Shown: piece by piece, positions 43,901 to 54,802 of the stretch
Position numbering within the stretch: the stretch's first letter is position 1
How the letters are laid out: each line of letters opens with the position of its first letter
Assembly: GCA_039583875.1 (NCBI GenBank)
Contig: CM077158.1
Span: 233,732,453-233,796,452, forward strand
Source of the DNA: Platanthera guangdongensis
Taxonomy: Eukaryota > Streptophyta > Magnoliopsida > Asparagales > Orchidaceae
Direction: 5' to 3'
Length of the DNA stretch: 64,000 nt
Notes under the pieces: model-generated
What the model was told of the DNA's origin: nothing
Databases searched by the model: none
Seen by the model: the letters and a program-made list of their open reading frames with translations, nothing else
Program-made: the position numbers and the translations under genes

Positions 43901-45998
43901 CCAATCGAATGGTATAACCGAGCGGAAAAATAGAACGTTAACAGAGATGTTGAACTCTATGTTGCTCACTGCTGGCATGCCTACTGCTTATTGGGGAGAA
44001 GCAGTATTAACTGCAAACAACATTATGAACAAAGTCCCTCATGCTAAGTTAGACGTCACACCCTACGAGCTTTTGTTTAAGAGACCCTCGACATTGACTA
44101 AACTTAAGACCTGGGGCTGCATAGCCTATGTCAGGGTCTCTGACCCTAGACGGTCTAAACTTGGACCTAGGACCAACACGTGTATCTACTTAGGTTGTGC
44201 TGAAGATAGTGCTGCAGATAGATTCTTAGACCTGTCTAATAATATAATTATTGAATCTAGAGATGCTGTGTTCTTTGAGGATAAGTTCCTTAAGGATAAG
44301 AACCTGACCATCCCAGGTATGCAAGTAACTATTACTGAGAAAGAACCTGAATCAGTACCGAGCACCTCTTATTCCGTCCCGGTAGACAATAATGTCCTAG
44401 AGTCTAGAAGGACTTCGATGAGAGAGAGAACACCCAGAACCTTCGGTAGTGATTTTGTCACTTACCACGTTGAGGCTGATCCATCCACCTATAAGGACGC
44501 GATGAGATCAAGGGATTCCCTATTCTGGAAAGAGGCCATTGATGAAGAGATGAACTCTTTGCTTCAGAACAACACCTGGACGTTGGTTGATAAGCCAAAA
44601 GGGGCTAAAACTATAGGGTGTAAGTGGGTTCTGAAAAAGAAGCTCAATCCTAATGGTAGCGTAGCCAAGTATAAAGCGCGCCTGGTGGCTAAAGGTTTCA
44701 CACAAGTTAGTGGGGTGGATTACTTTGATGTATATTTACCAGTGTGTCACTTAGCAACCAGTAGGATACTCCTTGCTATTGCGTCTATTGAGAACTTTAT
44801 TGTTCATCAAATGGATGTTAAGACTGCATTTTTGAACGGAGATCTGACCGAAGAGATATACATGAGCCAACCTGAAGGTTTCATAGTACACGGTCACGAA
44901 AGTAAGGTCTGTAAGTTGATCAAATCGCTATACGGACTTAAACAAGCACCAAAATTATGACATGAGAAGTTTGACTATAGTGTAAGGAACATGGGATTCA
45001 TGTCGAGTCTCTCGGACAAATGTCTTTACATACGTCATAGGTCGAACACAGTCGTTATAATATGCTTGTATGTGGATGATATGCTGATTCTTGGTTCTGA
45101 TCAATCCGTGGTGGATGACGTTAAGTCAGAACTAATGCGGACGTTTAGCATTAAAGACCTAAGTGTAGCTGAGACTATACTAGGCATGCAAGTGAGCTTT
45201 GGGAAAAATGACATTTCCCTAAGTCAAAGCCACTACATAAAGTCCTTGTTGGACACGTGGGGATACAATGAACGTAGAGCAGTGGAGACACCTTACGATT
45301 ATAATAATCACTTGAAGCCCAATGATGGAGCTGCGGTTAGACAGTCAGATTATGCTAAACTGATTGGTAGTCTCATGTATGCTATGGTCTGCACAAGACC
45401 TGACATAGCCTTTACGGTCGGCATGTTAAGCAGATTCACTAGTAATCCTAGCCAAGATCATTGGGATGCCCTCGATAGAATGATGCGATACCTAAAGCAC
45501 ACCCAAAAGTATGATTTATGTTATCATGGTCATCCTCCAGTGCTGGAAGGATATTCTGATGCATCATGGTGCTCAGAATTAAACGACAGCAAGTCCACTA
45601 GTGGATTTATATTCACACTAGGAGGAGCAGCTGTAGCCTGGAAGTCCAAGAGACAATCATGTATTGCATTGTCTTCTATGGAATCCGAACTCTACGCTCT
45701 AGCTTCAGCAGGAGAAGAAGCAGAGTGGATAAGAGATTTGGTGATGGACATTCCACTGTCAAGCCTGAAGTTGAGTTCTGTTGCAGTTTACTGCGACAAT
45801 CAGGCTACTAAAACGGTTGCTACGAACACTTTGTTCAATAGCAAAAGACGGCAACTCAGGATGAAACAAGCTTGGTTGACCTCCCTTACGAGTCAAGGGA
45901 TTGTGAACCTCGTTGATGTGAGGTCAAAAGATAATGTTGCAGACGCCTTAACAAAGGGCTTAAATAGAGTTCTCACCATTAAAACATCGGGGAAATGA
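43899..45998 (+). pseudogene. Copia-1 integrase end, reverse transcriptase and RNase H
   Basis: The frame is open to TGA 44958 (after LKQAPKL, a tryptophan site) and then to the true end at 45998. RT motifs: [49 protein letters not shown], catalytic YVDD in [11 protein letters not shown]. RNase [52 protein letters not shown]. No frameshift is seen over about 2.1 kb, so one nonsense change is the main lesion in this part. In the motif usually reading TFAPV the sequence is VYLPVC. Confidence 0.92.
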
Positions 45999-46825
45999 GA
46001 TTAAAGTTCATAGAAATATGAAACTTCCTCCTATGTTTATGTTTTTATAGTAAGAACCTATAGTCGCAACATTCAAGTATCTAATAACAGACTGAAAACC
46101 CCAAATAATTTCTTAATGAAAGCCCAAGATGGTTAGATGCTAGTCATTCCACACCTGATGACTTAACATCTTTCTCGTTGTAAGCTGATTTGAGAATTAT
46201 TCAACTGGGAATAAAAAGTCGTTGTATGTGTTAATCTAACATTAGTGATCATAGCACATTATTCCACATTTGATAATGTTGCAAATGACGGTGTGCCAAA
46301 TCATATGATGAGGTACATAGTGGTCACTAATGCGCAAGATAACAACGTTTGATTTATTAAATCAAAACTTGACTGGTCATAGCTAGACTGGATAGAGATG
46401 CTGACAGTGTTACTTCACTACTGCTACAAGTGCTAAGCTCATTTAGGTAGAGCTAGTTTACTTTGATACGTCACTGCATATGTTTATGAATTCATAGAGT
46501 CTGACTCATGAAATTCCTTGCAGGCACTGGTGAAGATGGAGGAGAGAAAGTGGATTTTGACATAGATGATGATGATCTACTCTCTGAGTAGAATTGTTAC
46601 ACGTTGATCTATAGTCATTTTTTGTTTTCCAGACTTATTTGATATGAAGTAACACATTTATATTTTTATGATGTATTATGTTATTGTTTTAAACTCATGT
46701 TTGTGTTTTTCTTTAAAACTGTGCTAACTCTTATGTAATGTGTAAAGTCGGAAATTTATTTTGATATTCTCCACTTTCTGAACTCCGAAACGTATACGTT
46801 ATTTGTCACAAATATAAGAGGAGAT
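45999..46825 (+). other. Copia-1 3' untranslated part with an exon-like acidic ORF
   Basis: AT-rich sequence of 827 bases, long for a copia element. At 46508-46523 ATGAAATTCCTTGCAG looks like a 3' splice site. The bases after it (46524-46591) read, in phase 2, as 21 residues starting TGEDGGEK and ending DIDDDDLLSE before TAG. The polypurine tract AAGAGGAGAT is at 46816-46825. Confidence 0.5.
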
Positions 46826-47000
46826 TGTTAATGTATATTTGGACGAATAACGAGTTCGGAGGCATAACATGTCAGTTCGGACACGTGTAGATCCGATACC
46901 CGTAGAAACTCCTTGGGTTTGCCTATTTATACCCGCCTAGGGGCAACGGGTAGGGGATTCCACTTTGATCCCCATCCGGATGCTTCGAGCAAAACACTCA
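46826..47000 (+). repeat. 3' LTR of Copia-1
   Basis: 175 bp, with the same ends as the 5' LTR. Differences by eye: GGG/GAG near base 29, GGG/ATG near base 45, TAGG/TGGG near base 89 and CAAC/CAAA near base 168. Confidence 0.93.
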
Positions 47001-47227
47001 GAAGGAACATGCCCGATTGCTTGATTTCATCGGGTCCTATCGTAGTCGGAGAAATCTCTACGCCAAAATATTCCGCTCGCTAATCTCATCGTCAGGGTTA
47101 AGTTGCCACTGTTAGTGATGCGTCGTGGCGGAATTTCTGTGGTGCCCGCGACGTGCTCGAGTAAAGTTGCGTCGCTCTTGTGCGCGTGATAATTTGTGCA
47201 CAATTCAGTGTGTGCTTCATCAAATTA

Positions 47228-48370
47228 GGGCTTCGTTTGATTGAACGTTTGGAGCGCTCCTTTTGGGGCAAACGCCGTCGCACTGCGGGTAATCAAATGG
47301 CCGGCGATGACGTTTGCTCCTTTTGCACCCGCCGCTCCATGCAAAATGGAGGAAAATTGAGGAATTCCACCCCCCAGTCTGCACTTCTGATATTTTGATT
47401 TGCACGCAAATTCATTTGCCCGCAAAAATAAATAAAAAGAAAAATAAATTAATTTGAAAAAAATAATAATTTTCACCTGCAAAATTAATTTGCACCTAAA
47501 ATTAATTTACACATGTCTAAAAATAATTTTCACAAAACAAACTCCAATGTTTATCTCCAGTTGCGGATTTCCACATCGCGAACTCCGCAGCGATAATCCA
47601 TTCCCGACGCCTCCCGTCGCCGAGCAGCGAGATCCATCTGCTCTTCGCCTCCCGTCGCCGAGCAGCGAGATCCATCCGAGCATCGAGACCCATCTGCTCT
47701 TTGCCTCCCGTCGCCGAGCATCGAGATTCATCCGAGCATCGAGACCCATCTACTCTTCGCCGGCCATCTTCTCTTCGAATCCCGTCACAGAGCTCGATCA
47801 TCTCGCTTCCTTTCCTTGGATCTTCACGGGACTAGGTCAGAGTTTCCGGTTTTCGCTCGCGCGCATTCAACATTTCATCGCTGGCGCAGGTGCCGTCCCC
47901 AACTCTTCTTCCCACATTGCTTATTTGCGTCTACTCGTTTCATTACTCACCGCCTGTTGATCTATTTTTCTTATGTCCCGTCCTTCTCTTCAACATCAGT
48001 TTATGAACTTCCTACTTTATGCTAATATATACTGCAAATGATGTATACTGGAGCTTAGTGCACTCTTCATCTTCCATGTTCTTCCTTTTTTCCGATTTTG
48101 ATTGGTTATATTCCTGAATGTTTGATAATTTCATGCTTGAAATTGTACGCGAGAAAGAGGTCTGCATCCCTACAAAGTAAGGCGTTCCTCTTTTCTTCAA
48201 CTTTTATCATGTGTTTTGCATTTGGCTTGGAATCTGAAAGAAAAAATGGAAATTAGTGATGAAGACTATGTGAATATACGTAAATATGTGATGCACAAAC
48301 AAGCCAAAAGAGAGAGGTGCACCAGTGAAGCCTGCGCCTTTAAATCCTCAATGTCAAAGTTCCAGCCACT
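47228..48370. other. Flank right of Gypsy-3, CT-rich leader-like region
   Basis: The region 47560-47960 is CT-rich with three variants of CCTCCCGTCGCCGAGCAGCG (from 47610, 47650 and 47705), each followed by GAGATCCATC-like text. It looks like a 5' untranslated region of a former gene, but no coding exon is secure. A short frame at 48246-48360 (MEISDEDYVNIRKYVMHKQ) is unidentified. Confidence 0.4.
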
Positions 48371-48373
48371 AAG

Positions 48374-48582
48374 GCTCTGTTTGACACTCCGGCGGGGCGC
48401 CGTTCCGTTCTGAACGAGCCGGAGAAAGGATGTTTGGCGAGTTCTGGGCGAGAACGGCCGGCGTAAAAGGGTGAAATCCCGGTGTTTTGACGCTGGTAGG
48501 CGGAGCACCAGTCGACCGTTCTAAACGGCCCTTTCCTCTCTCCTGGCTGGCCTCCCGCCGGCCCGAAATATCAAACAGAGCC
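48374..48582. mobile_element. Tourist-like MITE (PIF/Harbinger type), 209 bp
   Basis: Perfect 12-bp terminal inverted repeats GGCTCTGTTTGA and TCAAACAGAGCC are flanked by the 3-bp duplication TAA (48371-48373, 48583-48585). The size, the TWA target and GC-rich interior without ORF fit a Tourist MITE. Confidence 0.88.
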
Positions 48583-48673
48583 TAAGTTCTCTTTTATATT
48601 TACTCTGCATAAGAAAAATTTGAATTATACAGTTTGTAGGGATGCAGATCTCTCTATCATCAATAGAAAGGAA

Positions 48674-48744
48674 CTAAGGAAGTCAACCTACAACACTCAA
48701 GCCTTTATCCCACTATAGTGGGGTCGGCTAAGGAAGTCAACCTA
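48674..48744 (+). repeat. 37-bp retroposon scrap between 17-bp direct repeats
   Basis: CTAAGGAAGTCAACCTA occurs at 48674-48690 and 48728-48744. Between them lies a 37-bp segment containing CTCAAGCCTTTATCCCAC and GTGGGGTCGG. That segment is a widely dispersed plant repeat motif, possibly SINE-derived (memory, unverified). A long TSD suggests target-primed insertion of a truncated retroposon. Confidence 0.55.
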
Positions 48745-48903
48745 ATGATGAAAAATCTATGATTTTACATCACTCCTAACCTGAAGTAGTTATCATTGGA
48801 AGTAGTAATATAAGGAACACCAATAAAAAGAAAGTCATGCTATCAATAGTTATTAGTAATCCTTATTTAAAGATAAGAAATAATAACTTTAAAATAATTA
48901 TAG

Positions 48904-49101
48904 TCTGTCGTCGCAGCGACTCTTGGTGCAGTTGAGGCAGTTATAGATTTGATTCATAGAAACCCTAGAAATGTTGTAGACAAGGATGCATTAAGAGCAA
49001 TCCTATTAAAATGTTTATATGATGGACATGAAGTAAACTACCTTAATCAGTTACACATGTGTAAAAGACCTTTCAACGAGTTATGTGACATCACATGCAA
49101 G
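48904..49101 (+). pseudogene. PIF/Harbinger-like (HARBI1-type) fragment
   Basis: A 66-codon open stretch reads AVEAVIDLIHRNPRNVVDKD, then CLYDGHEVNYLNQLHMCKRP and FNELCDI. The last part resembles the N-terminal region of plant HARBI1/ALP1-like proteins, where a short recruiting block with QLRM...F..LC precedes the nuclease. The nuclease part is absent: the homology stops where the LINE fragment starts. It is preceded by a TAG at 48901 and may be an exon. It could derive from a PIF transposase or from a domesticated gene; the fragment is too short to tell. Confidence 0.5.
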
Positions 49102-49992
49102 TAGACTCCTATATGGAATATGGTTTAAACCAAACTTCCACACGAAAAAAAATCTTATTCGCGGTGGTAAGTAGGTCTTCCATATCCAAGAGGCACAAAT
49201 AGGGACATGGATGGGGACCATATGGTCCTGGAGGAGTAAATCATAAACCACATGTGGGGACATCGCAGTTGACCCAACATCACCCCACCCAAGACGTTCG
49301 AGGAAGTGCCCCCTTGGAGAAGAGGGAAAAATCTAAAGGTCAAGCTCCTTGCCATATTAGGACAAAAATTTTGAACAATTCCAGTCCCCTCCGGGCGTAA
49401 TGAGGTCAGTCACCCAAGTGATAGACTCCAGTGTATCGATATTCACCAGAGTTGGAGCGTGGGAGATAGGAAACTGCATCACACAAGCATGCTGAAGGGC
49501 GTGGATAGCCTTCCCATGAATCCCAACGCTGACTGCCCAATGAACCTTGGAAAGGACTACCTAAAAATGCTTGAAAAATCTCCTTCCAAATGTGAGAGCA
49601 ATGACTCGGGGCAGAGTACCCATAGACGTCATCCGAAAGAAAATATTTGCTCCGAAAAAACTGAGTCCACTTAGAGTCCGAATGGAGGGCAATATGGTCG
49701 ACAACTTTAGCAAGAAGGGAGTCCTGTTGAAGAACCAAATTCCGAAGACCCAATCTCCCAACTCCTTTGGGAGGGCACATTAGATCCCAGCTAGCAAGAT
49801 GGATACCCCCCTGGCCAACGCGACCACACCAGATGAGTTGCTCAATCCTACAAAGCATGCCGATAGGGAGGCATATGTGGCACAATAGAAAACAAGAATA
49901 TTACACATGACGAACTTGATAAGAACCAGACGACCAACGAAGGAGAGGGTCCCGGAATGCTGTTGCCAACATTCACGACGAGGTGCGTCCAT
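49081..49992 (-). pseudogene. L1-type LINE remnant (RT C-terminus and zf-RVT), minus strand
   Basis: Read from 49992 down: CWQQHSGTLSFVGRLVLIKF, then WCGRVGQGGIHLASWDLMCP and KGVGRLGLRNLVLQQDSLLA, then TQFFRSKYFLSDD, and after frame changes YLPPRIRFFFVWKFGLNHIP. This is the usual order at the end of plant L1 ORF2: the region behind the RT, then the zinc-binding reverse-transcriptase-associated domain. Endonuclease and catalytic RT are missing, so it is 5'-truncated and also frameshifted. No poly-A/T end is seen on the left side, so the 3' end may have been lost. Confidence 0.82.
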
Positions 49993-50469
49993 GGAGGGTC
50001 TACATGCGGCGGTGACGGCGGGCGTGACTCAGACTGGCGAGGAGGAACCCACTATGGCGAGCGCGGTGGATAAATAATATTCAGCTTTTTTTTTGTTGTT
50101 TATTTAATATTTTAGTTTTGCTAATTGCACCTCGCTACTATAAGAGATCATGTTGGACCTTGTAATGTTTGTCTTGGATGTGTTATGAAAAAAATGTTGT
50201 TCCCTTGTTTTCTCTCAAACCCTAGCCTCCTTCTTCTCTCATTCTCGCCGCCGCCCCTCCCTAGTCTGGATCTCATTTTCATCGGTAATATTTGGTTCGA
50301 CCTACCGTTCTGCCCGCTACCGAAGCCGCCGGTGTCCCGCCCTATGTCCGCATCATTGTCGCCGTTCGGTGTCGCCAAGTCGTATCGCCGTTCGTTCGTG
50401 ACTCGTCGTTCTCATCTGCGACAGGACACGAGAGGTCCTGAGTCACGATTCTGCGATTTTGCCCAGGCC
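49993..50469. other. Unassigned, partly leader-like
   Basis: AT-rich up to 50130, then a CT-rich stretch with TCTCAAACCCTAGCC (50213-50227), common in plant leaders and LTR R/U5 regions. I find no primer site or LTR copy. It may be the 5' part of Gypsy-4. Confidence 0.35.
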
Positions 50470-51640
50470 GCTTGATCTGCTGCTCGCCCAGGCCGCCGAT
50501 CCACCGATCCGCTCGATCCACCGCTCGCCCAAGCCGCCGTTCCGCCCGATCCGCTTCCGCGACAGCCAGCCCCTGTGTCTACTTCGTGCCCTTGCTCTTC
50601 CATGGCTCCTCCGAGCCTCGCTCCCACTCCGATGCTTCCACCATCGAGGGCCACGACGACATCGTCCAACGTCCCCTCTACGGCCACGACGCTCAGTTCG
50701 CCTCCATCCACGCCACGCTGCAGGTCATCCTTACGTCCATGGACATCCGCCTCGCCGCGCCCGCGTTCGCCGCCACGGGAGCTCCTCTCCTAACGGAGGC
50801 TCGCTGCCCGACACACCTCTCCGTCCCGCCACCGCCGTGCCCTCTTGGGCTGCCCGACCCTCTCCCTCGACGTTCCGCATTTTTCCGGCACCAACCCCAT
50901 GGGGTGGATCGCCAAGGCGGAACAATACTTCGACCTCCACCTCACACCGTAGGCGGACAAGGTCGGCACAGTCGTGGTCGGCCTTGACAGATCCGCTCTC
51001 CATTGGGCACGATGGCTATGCCAATCCCAACCGTTCATTTCTTGGAGTGAACTGAAATAGAAAATGGTCCAACGGTACGAGACCCGCTACGCCGGTTCCG
51101 CAGTCGAGCATCTTTGTAGCATCCGTTAGACGACCGACCTCGATACCTACATCGACAAATTTGTCGCCCTGGTGACACATGTTCCCGACCTTCAGCCGAA
51201 CCACTATTTGGGTTTCTTCATGCAAGGTCTCCTTCCGTCGATCCGCTCAAGCTTTTACACCAACCATCCGCGGACGGTCTCCGAAACGCTCGACCTAGCG
51301 TGTCTCGTGGAGGCGGACCTCTTTGCCTGTCCGTCGGCCGCCCCCGTGTCTCTTCCTCCTCGTCCACCACCACCACGGGACTTCGGTCCGCGACCACCAC
51401 CCACGGGCGGGCCTTGCCCGAGCCACACCCCGGCCACCCACCACCACGGGACTTCGGTCCGCGACCACCACCCACTGGCGGGCCTTGCCCGGGACACACC
51501 CCGGCCACCCACCACCCACCACCCACCACCTTTCCAACGGGGATTACAACGAGCTCAGGAAAAAAGAACTATGCTTCTTGTGTTGGCAACCTTATTCTCC
51601 CAATCATGAGTGCACCGTGAAAGAGTTTCATGCAATCATC
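50470..51640 (+). pseudogene. Gypsy-4 gag, broken
   Basis: The N-terminal part is seen as DDIVQRPLYGHDAQFASIHA, then after a shift FSGTNPMGWIAKAEQYFDLH and SALHWARWL...FISWSELK, typical of a plant gypsy capsid. Three TAG stops (50950, 51058, 51127) stand at sites that read glutamine-like in context. Further on come LDTYIDKFVALVTHVPDLQP and FFMQGLLPSIRSSF. A 72-bp in-frame duplication (from 51373 and 51445) gives a repeated proline-rich piece with GTSVRDHHP. The single knuckle is CFLCWQPYSPNHEC, with the long spacing seen in some chromoviruses. Confidence 0.82.
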
Positions 51641-51699
51641 CGAGATCTTGGGGCCGAAATCACATTGGAGTACTTTGAGGCGCTCGAGATCATCAATGA

Positions 51700-52060
51700 G
51701 CCACAACCTTCGGAGGCCGAAGAAGCCACCTTCAACCACTTAGATCTTCCCTACTTCTCGGTGGGCTTCCTCACCGGGCCTCAGACGATGAAGTTGGCTG
51801 GCCTCATCCAAGGGCACCCAGTTCTCATTATGATCGATGGCGGCGCCAGCCACAATTTCATTTCTCATCGTTTGGTACGACAACTCTCCATCCTATGGAC
51901 ACGATCGCCATACTTCATTGTCTGTTTGGGAGACGGTCGCCGCCGCCTAACAACGGGCTCGGGCACTGTCGTACATGTTACCATGGGACCTTGCTCCGTG
52001 ACGGCAAATTTCTATATATTCGAGTTGGGCGGCGTTGACATCATCCTGGGCGTGGCATGA
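51700..52060 (+). pseudogene. Gypsy-4 aspartic protease
   Basis: VLIMIDGGASHNFISHRLVR holds the triplet Asp-Gly-Gly at 51836-51844, a variant that keeps the catalytic Asp and Gly. It continues through FELGGVDIILGVA and ends at TGA 52058, where relatives continue with tryptophan. It is the only gypsy protease here with a plausible active site. Confidence 0.82.
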
Positions 52061-53650
52061 CTGACAATGTTGGGCGACGTCCAGATCATCTGGGCCGAGA
52101 TGTCTATGCAGTTCCTATGGGAGGGGTCACCTTGCCACCTTGTCGGCGACTCCGCTCTTCTCTGCACACTGGTTTCCTTCCGTTCCATCCAACGCACTAC
52201 CGATGTGGCATTCTCGACATGGCTTTGGCATCTACAGGCCGAGCCGACGGCTTCCCCGGTGTTTCCACCCGACCTTCGCTGCCTCCTCGAGGAGTTCTCC
52301 GACATGTTTACGGCCCCCACGGGATTGCCTCCGGTGCGGGCCACTGGCTATGACATTCCACTGCAGCCCAACACCTCAGCTGTATTAGTCAGGCCTTACC
52401 GCTACGGGCATGTCCAAAAGGATGAGATCGAACGCTTGGTGCGAGAGATGCTCATGGGCGGCCTCATCCGCTCCAGTGCGAGCCCTTTCTCCAGCCCGGT
52501 GCTCCTCATGTGCAAGGACATGAGTTGGCACTTCTGTGTCGATTACAGGGAGTTGAACAAGGCCACGACCCCGGACAAATATCTCATTCTAGTCATCCAA
52601 AAGCTATTGGACGAGCTCCACGCCGCCGTCTTCTTCACGAAGCTTGACCTCCTGGCGGGCTACCACCAAATCTGGGTTCGGCCGGAGGATGTACCATAGG
52701 CAACGTTTCGAACGCATGATGGACACTACAAGTTCCTGGTCATGCCCTTCGGGCTGACCAACGCACCAGCCGCTTTCCAACTCATCATGAACAACATCTT
52801 CCGAGCAGTACTCTGACAAACGTCATTGTCTTTTTTGATGATATTTGGTGTATTGCTCATCCTGACAGGAACACTTATGTCATGTACGCCTCACGCTCGA
52901 GACGATCCATCGACATCATCTTGTCCGCCACCGCAAGAAGTGTTCATTTGGTGTGACCACCGCCAGTTACTTGGGCCACACGATCTCGGCCCAGGGCGTG
53001 GCCATGGACGACGACAAAATCTTGGTGGTCCTTCATTGGCCGTCTCTCGCCTCCCTTCGGGACGTCCGAGGTTTTTTTGGGCCTCATCGGCTGCTATCGG
53101 CGTTTCATACGGGAGTATGATGCCTTGGCTCAACCCCTGACACAGTTTCTTAAATCTTCCAACGATGGCCCCTTTTCGTGGACCCCTGCCTCCATGTCTG
53201 CATTCACCGCGCTCAAGGCAGATCTTGTGAATGGCCCAGTACTGGCCATGCCCGACTTCAATCAACACTTTATCGTGGAGTGCGATGCCTCGGGCACCGG
53301 TGTGGGTGAGGTACTCTTGTAAGGCGGTCGCGCCATCGCCTACTATAGCCGGGCATTCTCCACCACCGTCCGAAGCCGTTCAACTTATGAGAACGAGCTC
53401 TGGAACTTGTCCTAACAATGCAACACTGGCGGCAGTACCTCATGGGCCGCCCCTTTATCGCCCACACCGATCATCATAGCTTGTGGTATCTCCTACAACA
53501 AAAGATCGCCACGCCGACACAACAGTTTAGGGTGGAAAAGCTCCTTTGGTACAACTTCTCCATCGAGTTCCGCCCGGGCCGCACCAACCGGGAGGCGGAC
53601 GCTCTCTCCCTACAGGTACTCTCCCGCCCGGTCTGGGAGGATGCCGCAGT
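52061..53650 (+). pseudogene. Gypsy-4 reverse transcriptase and RNase H, broken
   Basis: Motifs: [86 protein letters not shown], catalytic FFDD (frame changed near 52815), GLIGCYRRFIREYD. RNase H: IVECDASGTGVGEVLL, HTDHHSLWYLLQQK, EADALS. Stops: TAG 52697 after EDVP, TGA at about 52814, TAA 53320 after EVLL. Frameshifts near 52815, 52960, 53090 and 53400. Leu replaces Arg in DLLAGYHQ. Confidence 0.87.
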
Positions 53651-54765
53651 GATTCAATACGACGCGGAAATGGACCCGCACCTGGCTGCCATTCAAACGG
53701 CCCTCATCGCTGACCCAGAAGGCCACCCTCCTTACTCTTTGGTGAGTGGTCGACTTTTCTACCGCGACTGCTTAGTGCTGTCTGCGACCTCAACTCTCAT
53801 TCTGTGCCTCATCACCGAGTTCCACGCTACTCCAACCGGGGGCCATGTCGATCCTTTCCACACCTATCAGCGTTTGGCTGCTTCGCTGTACTGGCCGCAC
53901 ATGTTTAAGCAAGTTAAAGCCCACGTGGCCGCCTACCTTCCATGTCAGAAGGCAAAGTATGAGGCTATGTTTCCGGGCGGGTTACTTCAGCTCCTGCCGA
54001 TTCCGGATCGCATTTGGGATGATGTTGCTACAGACTTCATTACACGCCTTCCCCGGTCCAACGGGTTTGACTACGTCCTCGTCATGGTGGACCGACTCTC
54101 CTAATACCCACACTTCATTCCTCTCAAGAACCCACACATGACCGCGGGAGTAGCCGGCAGTTTCATCTCCGGAGTCGTGCACCTCCATGGTTTTCCGTGA
54201 TCAATTGTGAGCGATTGGGATCCCTTCTTTTTGAGCATTTTCTGGACGTCCCTGTTCCTCCTTCAAGGCCCACACCTTCGCATGAGCTCCGTCTACCATT
54301 CACAAACGAATGTCTAGTCAGAAGTTCTCAACCTTTGCTTGGAGACTTACCTACGTTGTTTCAGTGGCGAGAGACCAGGCATGTGGGCCAAGTGGTTGGG
54401 TTGGATTGCGTACTCGTACAACACCGCCTACCACTATGCAGCGGGAACGACTCTGTTTGAGTCCTACGGCCGACCACCATCGGATGTCGTGCGACACCTA
54501 CCCGGGGAGTGCCTCGTGCCCAGTTTGGCAGATCACCTCCAAGATCAGGACATCATTCTGGACAGTCTCAACTCTCAAGCATCATCTTCGTCGGGCCCAG
54601 ACAAAAATGACATCTTTCTCCAACCACAAGCGCCAGAATCTCTCCTTTCAAGTCCGCGAGAAGGTCTTCATCAAGCTCCATCCTTACCGACAACTCACTG
54701 TCGCCAAACGCCCTTGCCCCAAACTCGCGCCTCGTTTCTTCGAGCTGTTCGAAGTCGCGGCCTAG
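53651..54765 (+). pseudogene. Gypsy-4 integrase, broken and truncated
   Basis: The zinc part is weak (HATPTGGHVDPFHTYQRLAA, LPCQKAK; the first C of the C-x2-C pair is L). The core begins with ATDFITRLPRS. Stops: TAA after VDRLS (about 54102), TGA 54198 after HGFP, TAG 54315. Beyond them SDWDPFF (Arg to Trp next to the catalytic Asp) and SEVLNLCLETYLRCF are readable. The C-terminal part is FIKLHPYRQLTVAKRPCPKL, ending near FELFEVAA. No chromodomain is seen. Confidence 0.82.
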
Positions 54766-54802
54766 ATTGACGCCTCGTTTCTTCGGGCTAATGGAGGTGG
54801 TG

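Larger units (their letters stand above)
40901..47000 (+). mobile_element. Copia-1: complete short-LTR Ty1/copia element (6,100 bp)
   Basis: The LTRs are 175 bp each (40901-41075 and 46826-47000) and differ at about 5 positions by eye. The TSD GAAGG lies at 40896-40900 and 47001-47005. Internal order is a 1.1-kb leader, gag, protease, integrase, RT, RNase H and an 830-base 3' untranslated part. A commonly used plant LTR rate of 1.3e-8 per site per year would give roughly 1 million years (inference, small sample). Confidence 0.95.
16329..47222 (+). mobile_element. Gypsy-3: chromodomain Ty3/gypsy element carrying nested insertions
   Basis: The outer ends are TGATGGCGCCGA at 16329 and GCTTCATCA at 47222, giving inverted termini TGATG/CATCA. 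The flanks are AATTA at 16324-16328 and AATTA at 47223-47227, a perfect 5-bp target duplication. The element spans 30.9 kb only because it contains a hAT-like insertion, the complete Gypsy-2, three extra copies of its 5' junction segment and the complete Copia-1. Without these its LTR is about 970 bp. Its pol ORF runs about 100 bases into the 3' LTR. Confidence 0.9.
40184..47222 (+). repeat. 3' LTR of Gypsy-3, interrupted by Copia-1
   Basis: The pieces are 40184-40900 and 47006-47222. The start TGATGGCGCCGAC and end CATCA mirror the 5' LTR. A TATA box lies at 40467-40474. The right piece keeps the uninterrupted phrase GCCCGCGACGTGCTCGAG at 47147, showing the pre-insertion target of Gypsy-2. 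Confidence 0.88.
50470..54780 (+). mobile_element. Gypsy-4: Ty3/gypsy internal region without recognised LTRs
   Basis: Gag, protease, RT, RNase H and integrase in order, all broken. No LTR pair, primer site or TSD could be found. Sequence is GC-richer than its surroundings. Its gag is unlike that of Gypsy-5, which begins just right of it. Confidence 0.85.

Noticed and set aside
47228..47400. Possible MITE starting GGGCTTCGTTTGATTG
   Set aside because: The start resembles a Tourist end, but no inverted copy or duplication is found within the next kilobase.
50472..50793. Proline/arginine-rich plant gene exon
   Set aside because: Another frame of the same stretch gives a coherent gypsy gag N-terminus (DDIVQRPLYGHDAQ).
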